Program-made: the position numbers and the translations under genes
Notes under the pieces: generated by a model
What the model was told of the DNA's origin: nothing
The model's input: only the letters and a program-made list of their open reading frames with translations
Database searches by the model: none
Shown here: positions 1 to 6,149 of the stretch, one piece after another
Layout: every line of letters begins with the position of its first letter
Numbering within the stretch: the first letter of the stretch is position 1
NCBI GenBank assembly: GCA_958354085.1
Contig: CATWUX010000062.1
Span: 1-12,142, forward strand
DNA length: 12,142 nt
Reading direction: 5' to 3'
DNA from: an uncultured Oscillospiraceae bacterium
GTDB taxonomy: Bacteria; Bacillota; Clostridia; Oscillospirales; Acutalibacteraceae

Positions 1-552
1 TTCAAGCGCGGCTACAAAAACGTTATCAACGAGGCTCTTCGCCTGAACGCCGTCGGTATAGACGCACCGCTCGCGATTGAGACCTCCGGCCACGCTGCAC
101 TCTCCGAGAATTACTATCTCGACGATGGCGCATATCTCATCACCAAAATCATCATCAAAGCGGCACAGCTGCGCGCGCAGGGGAAAACATTGGACAGCCT
201 GATCGCCAAGCTGGCGGAACCGGCGGAAAGCATCGAGCTGCGCTTTCAGATTACCGTGTCCGACTTCAAAGCCCACGGCGAGGCGGTCATCGCTTCGCTC
301 GAAAAATACGCGCATGAACAGGGCTGGCAGGTCGCGGACGACAGCCGCGAGGGCGTGCGCATCTCCTTTGACCGCGACAACGGCGACGGCTGGCTGCTGC
401 TGCGCCTGAGCGTACACGATCCGGTCATGCCGCTGAACATCGAAAGCGACCGTGCGGGCGGCTGCCGTATGATCGCCGCGCATCTGGCGGCTTTCCTGCG
501 CAGCGTGGACGGGCTGGATATAAGCTGCTTAACGACGTATCTGGAGGAATAA
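1..552 (+). CDS. phosphohexomutase (phosphoglucomutase/phosphomannomutase family), C-terminal part
   Basis: This is the last 183 residues of an alpha-D-phosphohexomutase; the 5' end lies outside the window. The family interconverts hexose 1- and 6-phosphates in the cytoplasm through a phosphoserine. Near the start of the fragment, ETSGH (fragment residues 27-31) is the sugar-binding loop of domain 3, followed by the family-typical AALSENYYLDDGAYL. The C-terminal domain 4 carries RLSVHDPVMPLNIES, matching the phosphate-binding loop (R-x-S-x-x-x-P type). The phosphoserine and metal-binding loops must lie upstream. The frame is open from base 1, and the internal TTG at 190 is only a leucine codon, not a start. 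GGAGG inside its last codons serves as the ribosome binding site of prmA, three bases after the stop, so the two genes are coupled. Glucose versus mannose specificity cannot be read from this fragment. Confidence 0.9.
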   Translation, partial: FKRGYKNVINEALRLNAVGIDAPLAIETSGHAALSENYYLDDGAYLITKIIIKAAQLRAQGKTLDSLIAKLAEPAESIELRFQITVSDFKAHGEAVIASLEKYAHEQGWQVADDSREGVRISFDRDNGDGWLLLRLSVHDPVMPLNIESDRAGGCRMIAAHLAAFLRSVDGLDISCLTTYLEE

Positions 553-555
553 CGG

Positions 556-1476
556 ATGGATTGGACAGAAGTGTGCATCACCGTAGACACAGCGGACACG
601 GACCGTGCGGCGGATATTGCCAATATGGTCGTCCCCTACGGCCTTTACATTGAAGATTACAGCGATCTGGAGCAGGGCGCACGGGAAATCGCGCACATCG
701 ACCTGATCGACGAGGAGCTGCTTGCCCGCGACCGCACGCAGTCCATCCTGCACGTTTATATTTCGCCTGAAGAAAGCCCGGCGGAGGCTGTCGCTTTTCT
801 GCGGGAGCGCTACACAGCGGAAGGAATCGCACACACCGTGCTCACCCATACCGTATCCGAAGCGGACTGGGCAAACAACTGGAAAAAATATTTCAAGCCG
901 CTGCCGGTGGGGCAAAAGCTGCTCATCCGCCCGACATGGGAATCCGTTGAAGACGCCGGTGAACGGGCGGTGCTCTCCATCGATCCCGGCATGGCGTTCG
1001 GCACCGGCGGACACGATACCACGCGCCTTGTGCTGGAAACGCTGGAGCGTTACGTGGACACGGATACGGAGCTGCTCGACGTCGGCTGCGGCAGCGGCAT
1101 TTTGTCCATTGCCGCGCTGCTGCTGGGCGCGCGGCGCGCAGTCGGCGTGGATATTGACGCGCTGGCGGTCAAAACGGCGATCGAAAACGGCGCGCTCAAC
1201 GGTCTGAAGCCGCCGCGCTATACCATTGCGCAGGGGGATCTCGTGGAAAAAGTGGAAGGGCAATACAGCGTCGTGGCGGCGAACATCGTCGCGGACGCGA
1301 TCATTGCGTTGTCCCACAACATCCCGCGTTTTCTGAAACCGGGCGGTGTGTACATCACCTCCGGCATCATCGACACCCGCGAGCAGGAAGTGCTGGACGC
1401 ACTGCACGCCTGCGGCTTCACTGTGACCGAGCGGCACGAACACGGCGGCTGGCTGTGCCTGGTCTGCCGGCAATAA
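556..1476 (+). CDS. prmA: ribosomal protein L11 methyltransferase PrmA
   Basis: PrmA uses S-adenosylmethionine to methylate amino groups of ribosomal protein L11 in the cytoplasm. The 306-residue length is normal for the family. An N-terminal substrate-recognition domain (about 1-100) is followed by the linker motif WANNWKKYF (105-113). The methyltransferase domain has DPGMAFGTGGH (143-153, a PrmA hallmark), the SAM-binding motif I LDVGCGSG (174-181), the acidic motif VGVDID (196-201) and NIVAD (243-247) in the catalytic region. The start ATG follows the upstream stop by three bases and is served by GGAGG at 543-547. It sits third from last in a tight operon with tcdA and rsmE, all of which modify parts of the translation apparatus. 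Knocking out prmA is usually mild in known bacteria. The assignment is secure. Confidence 0.96.
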   Translation: MDWTEVCITVDTADTDRAADIANMVVPYGLYIEDYSDLEQGAREIAHIDLIDEELLARDRTQSILHVYISPEESPAEAVAFLRERYTAEGIAHTVLTHTVSEADWANNWKKYFKPLPVGQKLLIRPTWESVEDAGERAVLSIDPGMAFGTGGHDTTRLVLETLERYVDTDTELLDVGCGSGILSIAALLLGARRAVGVDIDALAVKTAIENGALNGLKPPRYTIAQGDLVEKVEGQYSVVAANIVADAIIALSHNIPRFLKPGGVYITSGIIDTREQEVLDALHACGFTVTERHEHGGWLCLVCRQ

Positions 1477-1489
1477 GAAGGAGCTGTTT

Positions 1490-2215
1490 ATGCAAGAGTG
1501 GAATTCCCGCACCGCCATGCTGCTGGGAGAAGCGGCGATCGAACGGCTGGAAACCGCGGCAGTCGCTGTATTCGGACTGGGCGGCGTCGGTTCTTATGCG
1601 GCGGAGGCGCTTGCCCGCGCCGGTATCGGACGATTGGTGCTTGTCGACGGCGACGTGGTCTCGGACACGAATCGCAACCGCCAGCTCATCGCGCTGACCT
1701 CCACCGTTGGACAGCCCAAGGCGGAGGTCATGGCGCAGCGCGTCCGTGACATCAACCCCGCCTGCCGCGTCGAAGCACACACGGTGTTTTATCTGCCCGG
1801 TGAGGGCGATGGCTTGATCGACGGCTGCGACTATGTGGTCGACGCCATTGACACGGTCACGGCTAAGCTGGCGTTGGCAGAGGAATGCCGCGACAAGCGG
1901 ATTCCGCTCATCAGCGCCATGGGCTGCGGCAACAAGCTGGATCCCACGCAGTTCCGCGTGCGGGACATTGCCCGCACCAGCGTCTGCCCGCTTTGCCGCG
2001 TCATGCGCAGGGAGCTGCGCGCGCGCGGCATCGAGCATCTCAAGGTCGTCTACTCCGAGGAACCGCCCCTGACGCCGCAGGCGGCGTTTTGCACAGAAAC
2101 GCCCGGCGCGTCCCGCCGCACACTGCCCGGCAGCGTCTCGTTCGTCCCGTCTGTGGCCGGACTGATCCTGGCGGGCGAAGTCATCCGCGATCTCAGCGGA
2201 AGCAACGAAAGGTAG
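1490..2215 (+). CDS. tcdA: tRNA threonylcarbamoyladenosine dehydratase (t6A cyclase) TcdA
   Basis: TcdA (CsdL/YgdL) is an E1-like enzyme that uses ATP to dehydrate t6A at tRNA position 37 into its cyclic form, ct6A. The 241 residues hold a Rossmann nucleotide-binding fold: FGLGGVGSYAAEALARAG (28-45) is the ATP loop, VDGD (52-55) the acidic turn, NRNRQ (61-65) the Arg/Asn motif of the E1 superfamily, and DAID (118-121) the metal/nucleotide site. A SVCPLCR segment (164-170) holds a Cys pair. The C-terminal part (SVSFVPSVAGLILAGEVIRDL) matches the end of the family. AAGGAG at 1478-1483 is six bases before the ATG. Alternatives in this fold are ThiF and MoeB, but the early NRNRQ, the KLDPTQFRVRDI segment and the lack of a sulfur-carrier partner favour TcdA. 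Confidence 0.92.
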   Translation: MQEWNSRTAMLLGEAAIERLETAAVAVFGLGGVGSYAAEALARAGIGRLVLVDGDVVSDTNRNRQLIALTSTVGQPKAEVMAQRVRDINPACRVEAHTVFYLPGEGDGLIDGCDYVVDAIDTVTAKLALAEECRDKRIPLISAMGCGNKLDPTQFRVRDIARTSVCPLCRVMRRELRARGIEHLKVVYSEEPPLTPQAAFCTETPGASRRTLPGSVSFVPSVAGLILAGEVIRDLSGSNER

Positions 2216-2223
2216 GAAACGAT

Positions 2224-2952
2224 ATGCCGCGTTTTTTTACAACGCCCGCCGCATTGGCATCCGAACCGGTACGCATCACCGGCGCGGACGCGCATCATAT
2301 GCAGCGCGTGCTGCGGCTTCGTGTCGGTGAGGAGCTGACTGTCTGCGATACGCAAGGAACGGATTGCCGCTGTGTGATCGATGCCTTTGAAGACGACGCC
2401 GTGATTTTGCGGGTGCTGGAACGCACCGCCACCGTCTCTGAGCCGACAACGGCTATCACCCTGTATCAGGGGCTTCCCAAGGGTGACAAGCTGGAATGGA
2501 TCATTCAAAAAGCGGTTGAGTTGGGCGTCTGCCGCGTCGTGCCGGTCATGACCGCGCGCAGCATTGCCAAAATCGACGATAAATCCGCCGCCAAAAAGCA
2601 GGAGCGCTGGCAAAAAATCGCCGCCGAGGCGGCGGGACAAAGCGGACGCGGGTGCATTCCGACCGTAGAAGCACCGCTGAGCTGGAAACAGGCGCTCGAA
2701 CGCTGGAAAGCCGAGAACGTGATCACCTTTTATGAAGGCGGCGGCCGGCCGCTGGACACGCTGGTTGATCGCAGTACGCGGCGGTTATCCATCGTTGTCG
2801 GTCCGGAGGGCGGCTTTGCGCCGGAGGAAATCGCCGCGTTGGAACAGGCGGGCGCGCATATCGCCACATTGGGCAAGCGCATCCTGCGCTGCGAAACCGC
2901 GCCGCTGGCGGCTCTCGCCATCCTCATGCAGCTAACGGGCAATATGGAATAG
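2224..2952 (+). CDS. rsmE: 16S rRNA (uracil(1498)-N(3))-methyltransferase RsmE
   Basis: RsmE methylates N3 of U1498 in 16S rRNA on the assembled small subunit. I chose the ATG at 2224 because the longer in-frame extension would run back through tcdA. The start has AGGA overlapping the tcdA stop codon, and the protein begins with the typical MPRFF. The 242-residue product has an N-terminal PUA-like domain (about 1-70; HHMQRVLRLRVGEE) and a SPOUT trefoil-knot domain: KGDKLEWIIQKAVELGV (86-102), AAEAAGQSGR (133-142), VVGPEGGF (191-198) and LGKRILRCETA (216-226), the last two forming the SAM-binding knot. It is the last gene of the operon; a strong terminator begins nine bases after the stop. Confidence 0.95.
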   Translation: MPRFFTTPAALASEPVRITGADAHHMQRVLRLRVGEELTVCDTQGTDCRCVIDAFEDDAVILRVLERTATVSEPTTAITLYQGLPKGDKLEWIIQKAVELGVCRVVPVMTARSIAKIDDKSAAKKQERWQKIAAEAAGQSGRGCIPTVEAPLSWKQALERWKAENVITFYEGGGRPLDTLVDRSTRRLSIVVGPEGGFAPEEIAALEQAGAHIATLGKRILRCETAPLAALAILMQLTGNME

Positions 2953-2960
2953 ATATAGAC

Positions 2961-3008
2961 AAACAAGCGCACCGGAAGGCACTCGCTTTCCGATGCGCTT
3001 GTTTTTTT
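2961..3008 (+). terminator. intrinsic terminator of the prmA-tcdA-rsmE operon
   Basis: An 11-bp perfect outer stem (2961-2971 with 2994-3004, AAACAAGCGCA/TGCGCTTGTTT), a single C-A mismatch, then an inner stem (2973-2980 with 2985-2992, including one G-U pair) close on a 4-base loop. Seven T follow (3002-3008). The T run overlaps the last bases of the convergent gene at 3007-3603. Confidence 0.9.
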
Positions 3009-3603
3009 ACGGCGTACATTCCTCGCGCATCCATTCCGTTTGCGGGGCTTGTCCGCTTTCCCGGCGCTGCCGCGCGGCACGCAGAGCACGGACAAAATGG
3101 ATCGTGAAATCCACCAGCACCTCTCCCAGCAAAACCAACACCGCAATCTTACCCAACCACTGCGGGTACAAGTCGATCAGCTGATTGACCCAACCGCGGA
3201 TACACACAAAATACAGCACAACCAGCACGCCCCAGCCAATCGAGCTTTCCAAGCATAAGATGCCCTTATAATTCAGCGGTTTATTGGTATAGTCCCACCA
3301 AAGCGAGCCGAACAGCCGCAGCATCAGCATCGCCGTCAAATACTCAAACAGCGTTGCCAACAGCATACCGGCGAAGAACAGCACGATATAATTGCCGGAA
3401 AACGGCCGGAACACCAGCGGCACACCCAGCGAAGCGACCCCATAGATCACACAAAACGGCGCCGCAATAAACCCGCGGTTAGTGAGCTTTTTCTTTTCCA
3501 GCCAGATGACGATAACCTCCATCACCCACCCGCAAAAGCTGAAAATAAAAAACGCATTCACCGCATGATAAACATCGGTTCCCAGTATGGGATACTCCCA
3601 CAT
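3007..3603 (-). CDS. CmpB-like putative ABC transporter permease (small integral membrane protein)
   Basis: The 198-residue protein is hydrophobic, with about five predicted membrane segments (roughly 13-35, 46-65, 72-96, 121-138, 150-172) and a charged C-terminal tail rich in Arg and Glu. The segments FFIFSFCGWVMEV, RGFIAAPFCVIYG, LFEYLTAMLMLRLFG and WWDYTNKPLNYKGILCLESS match the family Pfam calls a putative ABC-transporter type IV (CmpB). The transport role in that name is not well proven, and there is no ATPase gene next to it. The ATG has GGAGGG eight bases upstream on the minus strand (GGAGGGACGTGTTATG). The stop codon lies in the T run of the opposing terminator, so the convergent genes abut. 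A TATAGT at 3679-3684 (minus) may be its -10 box, but I find no good -35. Confidence 0.8.
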   Translation of the reverse strand: MWEYPILGTDVYHAVNAFFIFSFCGWVMEVIVIWLEKKKLTNRGFIAAPFCVIYGVASLGVPLVFRPFSGNYIVLFFAGMLLATLFEYLTAMLMLRLFGSLWWDYTNKPLNYKGILCLESSIGWGVLVVLYFVCIRGWVNQLIDLYPQWLGKIAVLVLLGEVLVDFTIHFVRALRAARQRRESGQAPQTEWMREECTP

Positions 3604-3719
3604 AACACGTCCCTCCTCCGTGTTTTTGTACGATCATTATGAACGGATTCCTTGTCCGCCCAGTTTTCTCTTTCTTTTACTATAATCCCTATTTCTTAAG
3701 ACTCCATAAAAAGAAAAAG

Positions 3720-3791
3720 AAAAAAGCGGTTAAGAATTCCTCTGCGCGCATACGGATACAGCCTAAAATCGCGATATGCATACATAACCGC
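3720..3791 (-). terminator. possible terminator with long loop, minus strand
   Basis: Read on the minus strand, GCGGTTA (3791-3785) can pair with TAACCGC (3732-3726), immediately followed by six T and two further T5 runs (TTTTTTCTTTTTCTTTTT, 3725-3708). The loop is about 52 bases, long for an intrinsic terminator, but it contains GCATA/TATGC that could shorten it. The placement suits the end of the transcript from the Cys-rich peptide gene upstream. Confidence 0.4.
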
Positions 3792-3950
3792 ATGAAAAAC
3801 CGAGCAGCACCTTCCGAAACCGGCCGCATATACTGGACAAGGGAGAGCTTCCGTTCCGGCCCGCTTTGCCGGCGGTCTCCCCACGGGAGTCAATTACCGC
3901 TTGGCTCCGCTATGCGCACAGCGCCTGTCCGCCTCCTGGCAAGCGCTGTA
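3792..3950 (-). ncRNA. candidate structured RNA or structured 3' UTR, class unknown
   Basis: Two clear hairpins lie here. ACAGCGC at 3949-3943 pairs with GCGCTGT at 3924-3918 (7 bp, minus strand). GCGGT (3900-3896) plus CTCCC (3889-3885; the intervening six bases bulge) pair with GGGAG (3881-3877) and ACCGC (3876-3872), with a GCC/GGC extension at the base. A weaker long-range pairing, GGACA/TGTCC (3930-3926 with 3839-3835), would enclose the second hairpin but compete with the first. It does not match SRP RNA, tmRNA, or any riboswitch core I can recall. It may simply be the 3' UTR of the Cys-rich gene. The strand is inferred from the T-rich run at its minus-strand end. Confidence 0.25.
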
Positions 3951-3966
3951 CGCTCTTATTATGGCT

Positions 3967-4134
3967 TCACGGACGCTCGTCCTCGGATTTTTCCGGACAA
4001 TTCGATGCATAAGGGCAGTTTGCACAGCCTCCGCATCCGCTTTTTCCCTTTCTCCGGCGGCGAATGCTCCATACAACAGCGCCGGCGACCGCCGCGATCG
4101 CGGCAACAAGAATTCCAATATCAGCCGGTGACAT
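3967..4134 (-). CDS. FeoB-associated Cys-rich membrane protein-like peptide (55 aa)
   Basis: A 55-residue membrane peptide: one hydrophobic helix (about 5-23), a basic RRRRKGK stop-transfer segment (25-31), then a small Cys cluster, C34, C37, C40 and C46 (CGGCANCPYASNC), and an acidic tail. This layout fits the FeoB-associated Cys-rich membrane protein family, usually encoded beside the ferrous iron transporter FeoB. I chose the ATG at 4134 over the longer frame starting at 4266 because AGGAG stands seven bases before it and the family begins directly with the helix; the upstream extension has no such site and crosses the promoter. No feoA or feoB is in this window, so the iron link is by family only. 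The cluster could bind iron or another metal; this is inference. Confidence 0.72.
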   Translation of the reverse strand: MSPADIGILVAAIAAVAGAVVWSIRRRRKGKSGCGGCANCPYASNCPEKSEDERP

Positions 4135-4193
4135 CGCGCCACTCCTCTCATTTTTCCCAGCAACAGGCGGAAATGCCATGCTGTTTCTTCTGT

Positions 4194-4222
4194 AGTATAC
4201 CATACTCCTCATATTTTTTAAA
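4194..4222 (-). promoter_or_regulatory. promoter of the Cys-rich peptide gene
   Basis: On the minus strand, TTTAAA (4222-4217) and TATACT (4199-4194) are separated by 17 bases. The -10 matches 5 of 6 consensus bases and the -35 matches 4 of 6. Transcription would begin near 4187, giving a leader of about 50 bases to the ATG at 4134. Confidence 0.55.
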
Positions 4223-4268
4223 CCAGCGGAAATACTATGGAAAAGTTTTTTAAGAAGGGGCAGCATAT

Positions 4269-4976
4269 ATGGAGTGGCTGAAACTTGTTCTGACCGCGCT
4301 CGGTTCCCTGGTTACTCTGTTTATCCTGACAAAGCTGATGGGAAACAAGCAGATGTCGCAGCTGAGTATGTTTGACTATATCAACGGCATCACCATCGGC
4401 TCCATAGCCGCGGAAATGGCGACATCGCTTGAGGATGATTTCCGCAAACCACTGATTGCTATGGTGATTTATGCGATAGTCGCTTTCATCATCTCGTTTC
4501 TCACATGCAAATCCATCCGGCTGCGAAAATGGCTGACCGGCACACCGCTGGTGTTGTATGAAAACGGAAAGCTGTATGCACGCAATTTGCTGAAAGCCAA
4601 GCTGGATTTGGGAGATTTCCTGACGCAGTGCCGCAACAGCGGCTATTTTAACCTCGCCGATCTGCAAACCGCGATACTGGAGCCGAATGGCAAAATCAGT
4701 TTTCTGCCGCTCGCTTCCCAACGTCCGGTCACACCGGCCGACCTGAATCTGAACCTGCCCTATGAGCAGCCGGCCGCGAATATCATCATGGATGGCCACG
4801 TTCTTTCGGAAAATCTGCGGGCGACCGGCAACAATGAAATCTGGCTGGAAAAGCAGCTGCATGCGCAGGGCGTTTCCTCGGTCAAAGACGTATTTCTGGC
4901 CACTTGCGACCAAAACAACCAAGTCAGCATCTATGTCAAAATCAACGCTAAAGTGCAGAGCCAGCGGTACGAATAA
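4269..4976 (+). CDS. DUF421 family membrane protein (YetF/YrbG-like)
   Basis: The 235 residues match the DUF421 family: an N-terminal part with about three hydrophobic segments (roughly 5-24, 37-52, 60-80) and the signature KLMGNKQMSQLSMFDYINGI followed by TIGSIAAEMAT, then a cytoplasmic domain with VLYENGKLYARNLLKAKLD (95-113) and CRNSGYFNLADLQTAILEPN (121-140). Bacillus YetF and YrbG are members; YetF-type proteins occur in spore-formers, but a biochemical role is not established. The start has AGAAGGGG at 4253-4260, eight bases upstream. It is divergent from the Cys-rich peptide gene and shares a 134-base intergenic region with it. I found no strong plus-strand promoter there; TACTAT at 4233-4238 is the best -10 candidate. 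Downstream is a terminator shared with the convergent leuB. Confidence 0.88.
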   Translation: MEWLKLVLTALGSLVTLFILTKLMGNKQMSQLSMFDYINGITIGSIAAEMATSLEDDFRKPLIAMVIYAIVAFIISFLTCKSIRLRKWLTGTPLVLYENGKLYARNLLKAKLDLGDFLTQCRNSGYFNLADLQTAILEPNGKISFLPLASQRPVTPADLNLNLPYEQPAANIIMDGHVLSENLRATGNNEIWLEKQLHAQGVSSVKDVFLATCDQNNQVSIYVKINAKVQSQRYE

Positions 4977-4996
4977 AGACCGGCCGCGCACCACAT

Positions 4997-5044
4997 AAAA
5001 ACCGCGCCCTGCGCTTAATCCATGAAGCGCAGGGCGCGGTTTCG
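4997..5044. terminator. bidirectional terminator between DUF421 gene and leuB
   Basis: An 18-bp perfect stem (4999-5016 with 5025-5042) closes an 8-base loop (AATCCATG). Four A at 4997-5000 give a T4 tail on the minus strand; the plus-strand side has only TT then CGGTTT. It lies between convergent genes, eight bases from the leuB stop, so it probably serves both, with better tail quality for the leftward leu operon. Confidence 0.85.
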
Positions 5045-5050
5045 GTTTAC

Positions 5051-6127
5051 TTATGCAAGAGCGGCGGCAACGACGTCGCCCATTTCACGGGTACCGACTT
5101 TTTTGCAGTCCTCCGTGGCAATGTCCGGCGTGCGATAACCGGCCACCAGCACCTCTTCAACGGCCGCTTCGATCGCATCCGCCGCCGCGGTCTCACCCAG
5201 CGAATAACGCAGCAGCATCGCCGCGGACAAGATCGTCGCCAGCGGATTGGCGATATTCTGCCCGGCAATATCCGGCGCAGAACCGTGGATCGGCTCATAC
5301 AGACCGCGCGTCCCCTCTCCGAGCGAGGCAGAGGCCAGCATACCGATCGAGCCGGCGATCTGGGACGCTTCATCCGACAGGATATCTCCGAAAATGTTCG
5401 AGGTAACGATGACATCGAACTGCTTCGGATTGCGCACCAGCTGCATCGCGGCATTGTCGATATACAGGTGATGCAGTTCCACATCCGGGTAGTCCGCCGC
5501 GACACGGATCACGGTCTCACGCCACAGGCGGGAGGATTCCAGAACGTTCGCCTTGTCGATGCTGTGCACCTTGCCGCCGCGCTTGCGTGCGGTTTCAAAC
5601 GCTACCCGCGCGATCCGCTCGATCTCCGGCACGGAATACCGTTCGGTATCGTAGGCGCTCTCCACACCGTCCACGGTGTCGCGGCCGCGCTGTCCGAAAT
5701 AGATACCGCCGGTCAGCTCACGCACGACCATGATATCCATGCTGTCGCCGATAATATCCGGGCGCAGCGGGCAGGCGTCCTTGAGCGGTCCGTAAATTTT
5801 CGCGGGGCGCAGATTGGCGAACAGCCCCAATGCAGCACGGATGCCCAGCAAGCCCGCCTCCGGGCGCTGATTGCCCGGCAGCGTATCCCATTTGTAACCG
5901 CCGACCGCACCCAGAAGCACCGCGTCCGACGCCAGACACGCGTCGATCGTCGCCTGCGGCAGCGGGCAGCCGTCCGCATCAATGGCGCAACCGCCCATAC
6001 GCGCGTCGGTATACGTCAGCGCAAACCCGAATTTCTTTCCCGCCGCATCCAGAACCTTGACGGCCTCCGCCACGATTTCCGGGCCGATGCCGTCGCCGCG
6101 CAGCAGCGTGATTTTGTAGTTGTTCAT
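5051..6127 (-). CDS. leuB: 3-isopropylmalate dehydrogenase LeuB
   Basis: LeuB oxidises and decarboxylates 3-isopropylmalate with NAD+ to give the 2-keto precursor of leucine, in the cytoplasm. The 358-residue length is usual. Visible landmarks are GDGIGPEIV (11-19), the substrate arginines in GIRAALGLFANLRP (R97, R107) and VVREL (R136), Y143 in GGIYFG, K192 in DKANVL, the metal-binding aspartates D224 (YIDNAAMQL), D248 and D252 (GDILSDEAS), and the NAD-binding loop HGSAPDIAGQNIANP (281-295). The pattern distinguishes it from isocitrate and tartrate dehydrogenases. It follows leuA by 22 bases in the same direction, with a modest AGGACAGGG site before the ATG, so it is translated from the leuA transcript and shares its T-box control. 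leuC and leuD are not adjacent. Confidence 0.96.
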   Translation of the reverse strand: MNNYKITLLRGDGIGPEIVAEAVKVLDAAGKKFGFALTYTDARMGGCAIDADGCPLPQATIDACLASDAVLLGAVGGYKWDTLPGNQRPEAGLLGIRAALGLFANLRPAKIYGPLKDACPLRPDIIGDSMDIMVVRELTGGIYFGQRGRDTVDGVESAYDTERYSVPEIERIARVAFETARKRGGKVHSIDKANVLESSRLWRETVIRVAADYPDVELHHLYIDNAAMQLVRNPKQFDVIVTSNIFGDILSDEASQIAGSIGMLASASLGEGTRGLYEPIHGSAPDIAGQNIANPLATILSAAMLLRYSLGETAAADAIEAAVEEVLVAGYRTPDIATEDCKKVGTREMGDVVAAALA

Positions 6128-6149
6128 CTTGAATCCCTGTCCTTTCCGC

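Larger units (their letters stand above)
3604..3966. other. 363-base non-coding stretch between two leftward genes
   Basis: No reading frame here has a ribosome binding site and protein-like sequence. The part next to the CmpB-like gene (about 3604-3725) is AT-rich, with a run of A-rich sequence (3707-3725) and a TATAAT/ATTATA around 3679-3686 readable on either strand. The rest (3726-3966) is GC-rich and full of inverted repeats, described separately as a possible structured RNA on the minus strand. Confidence 0.6.

Noticed and set aside
529..1518. A 329-codon open frame on the minus strand opposite prmA
   Set aside because: It is a shadow of prmA, which has full family motifs. The antisense product is rich in Arg, His and Gln with no domain, and lacks a ribosome binding site. 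Long open antisense frames are expected in GC-rich genes.
1490..2215. ThiF or MoeB instead of TcdA
   Set aside because: The E1-like fold is shared, but the family-specific segments match TcdA, and no thiamine, molybdopterin or sulfur-carrier gene is nearby.
3835..3930. A known riboswitch, 6S or SRP RNA in the GC-rich non-coding stretch
   Set aside because: I looked for the conserved cores of SRP RNA, TPP, cobalamin, FMN, SAM, guanidine and other riboswitches on both strands and saw none. A CGGAACGGAAG stretch only loosely resembles the SRP loop. It is left as an unknown structured region.
3639..4253. A 204-codon open frame on the plus strand across the non-coding stretch and the Cys-rich peptide gene
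   Set aside because: No ribosome binding site precedes its ATG, and it contains poly-Lys and Arg/Ser/Pro-rich junk. It runs antisense to a peptide gene that has a good start site and family match.
4135..4266. A 44-residue N-terminal extension of the Cys-rich peptide
   Set aside because: The extension would start upstream of the promoter candidate at 4194-4222 and lacks a ribosome binding site. The internal ATG at 4134 has AGGAG at good spacing, and the family begins with the membrane helix.
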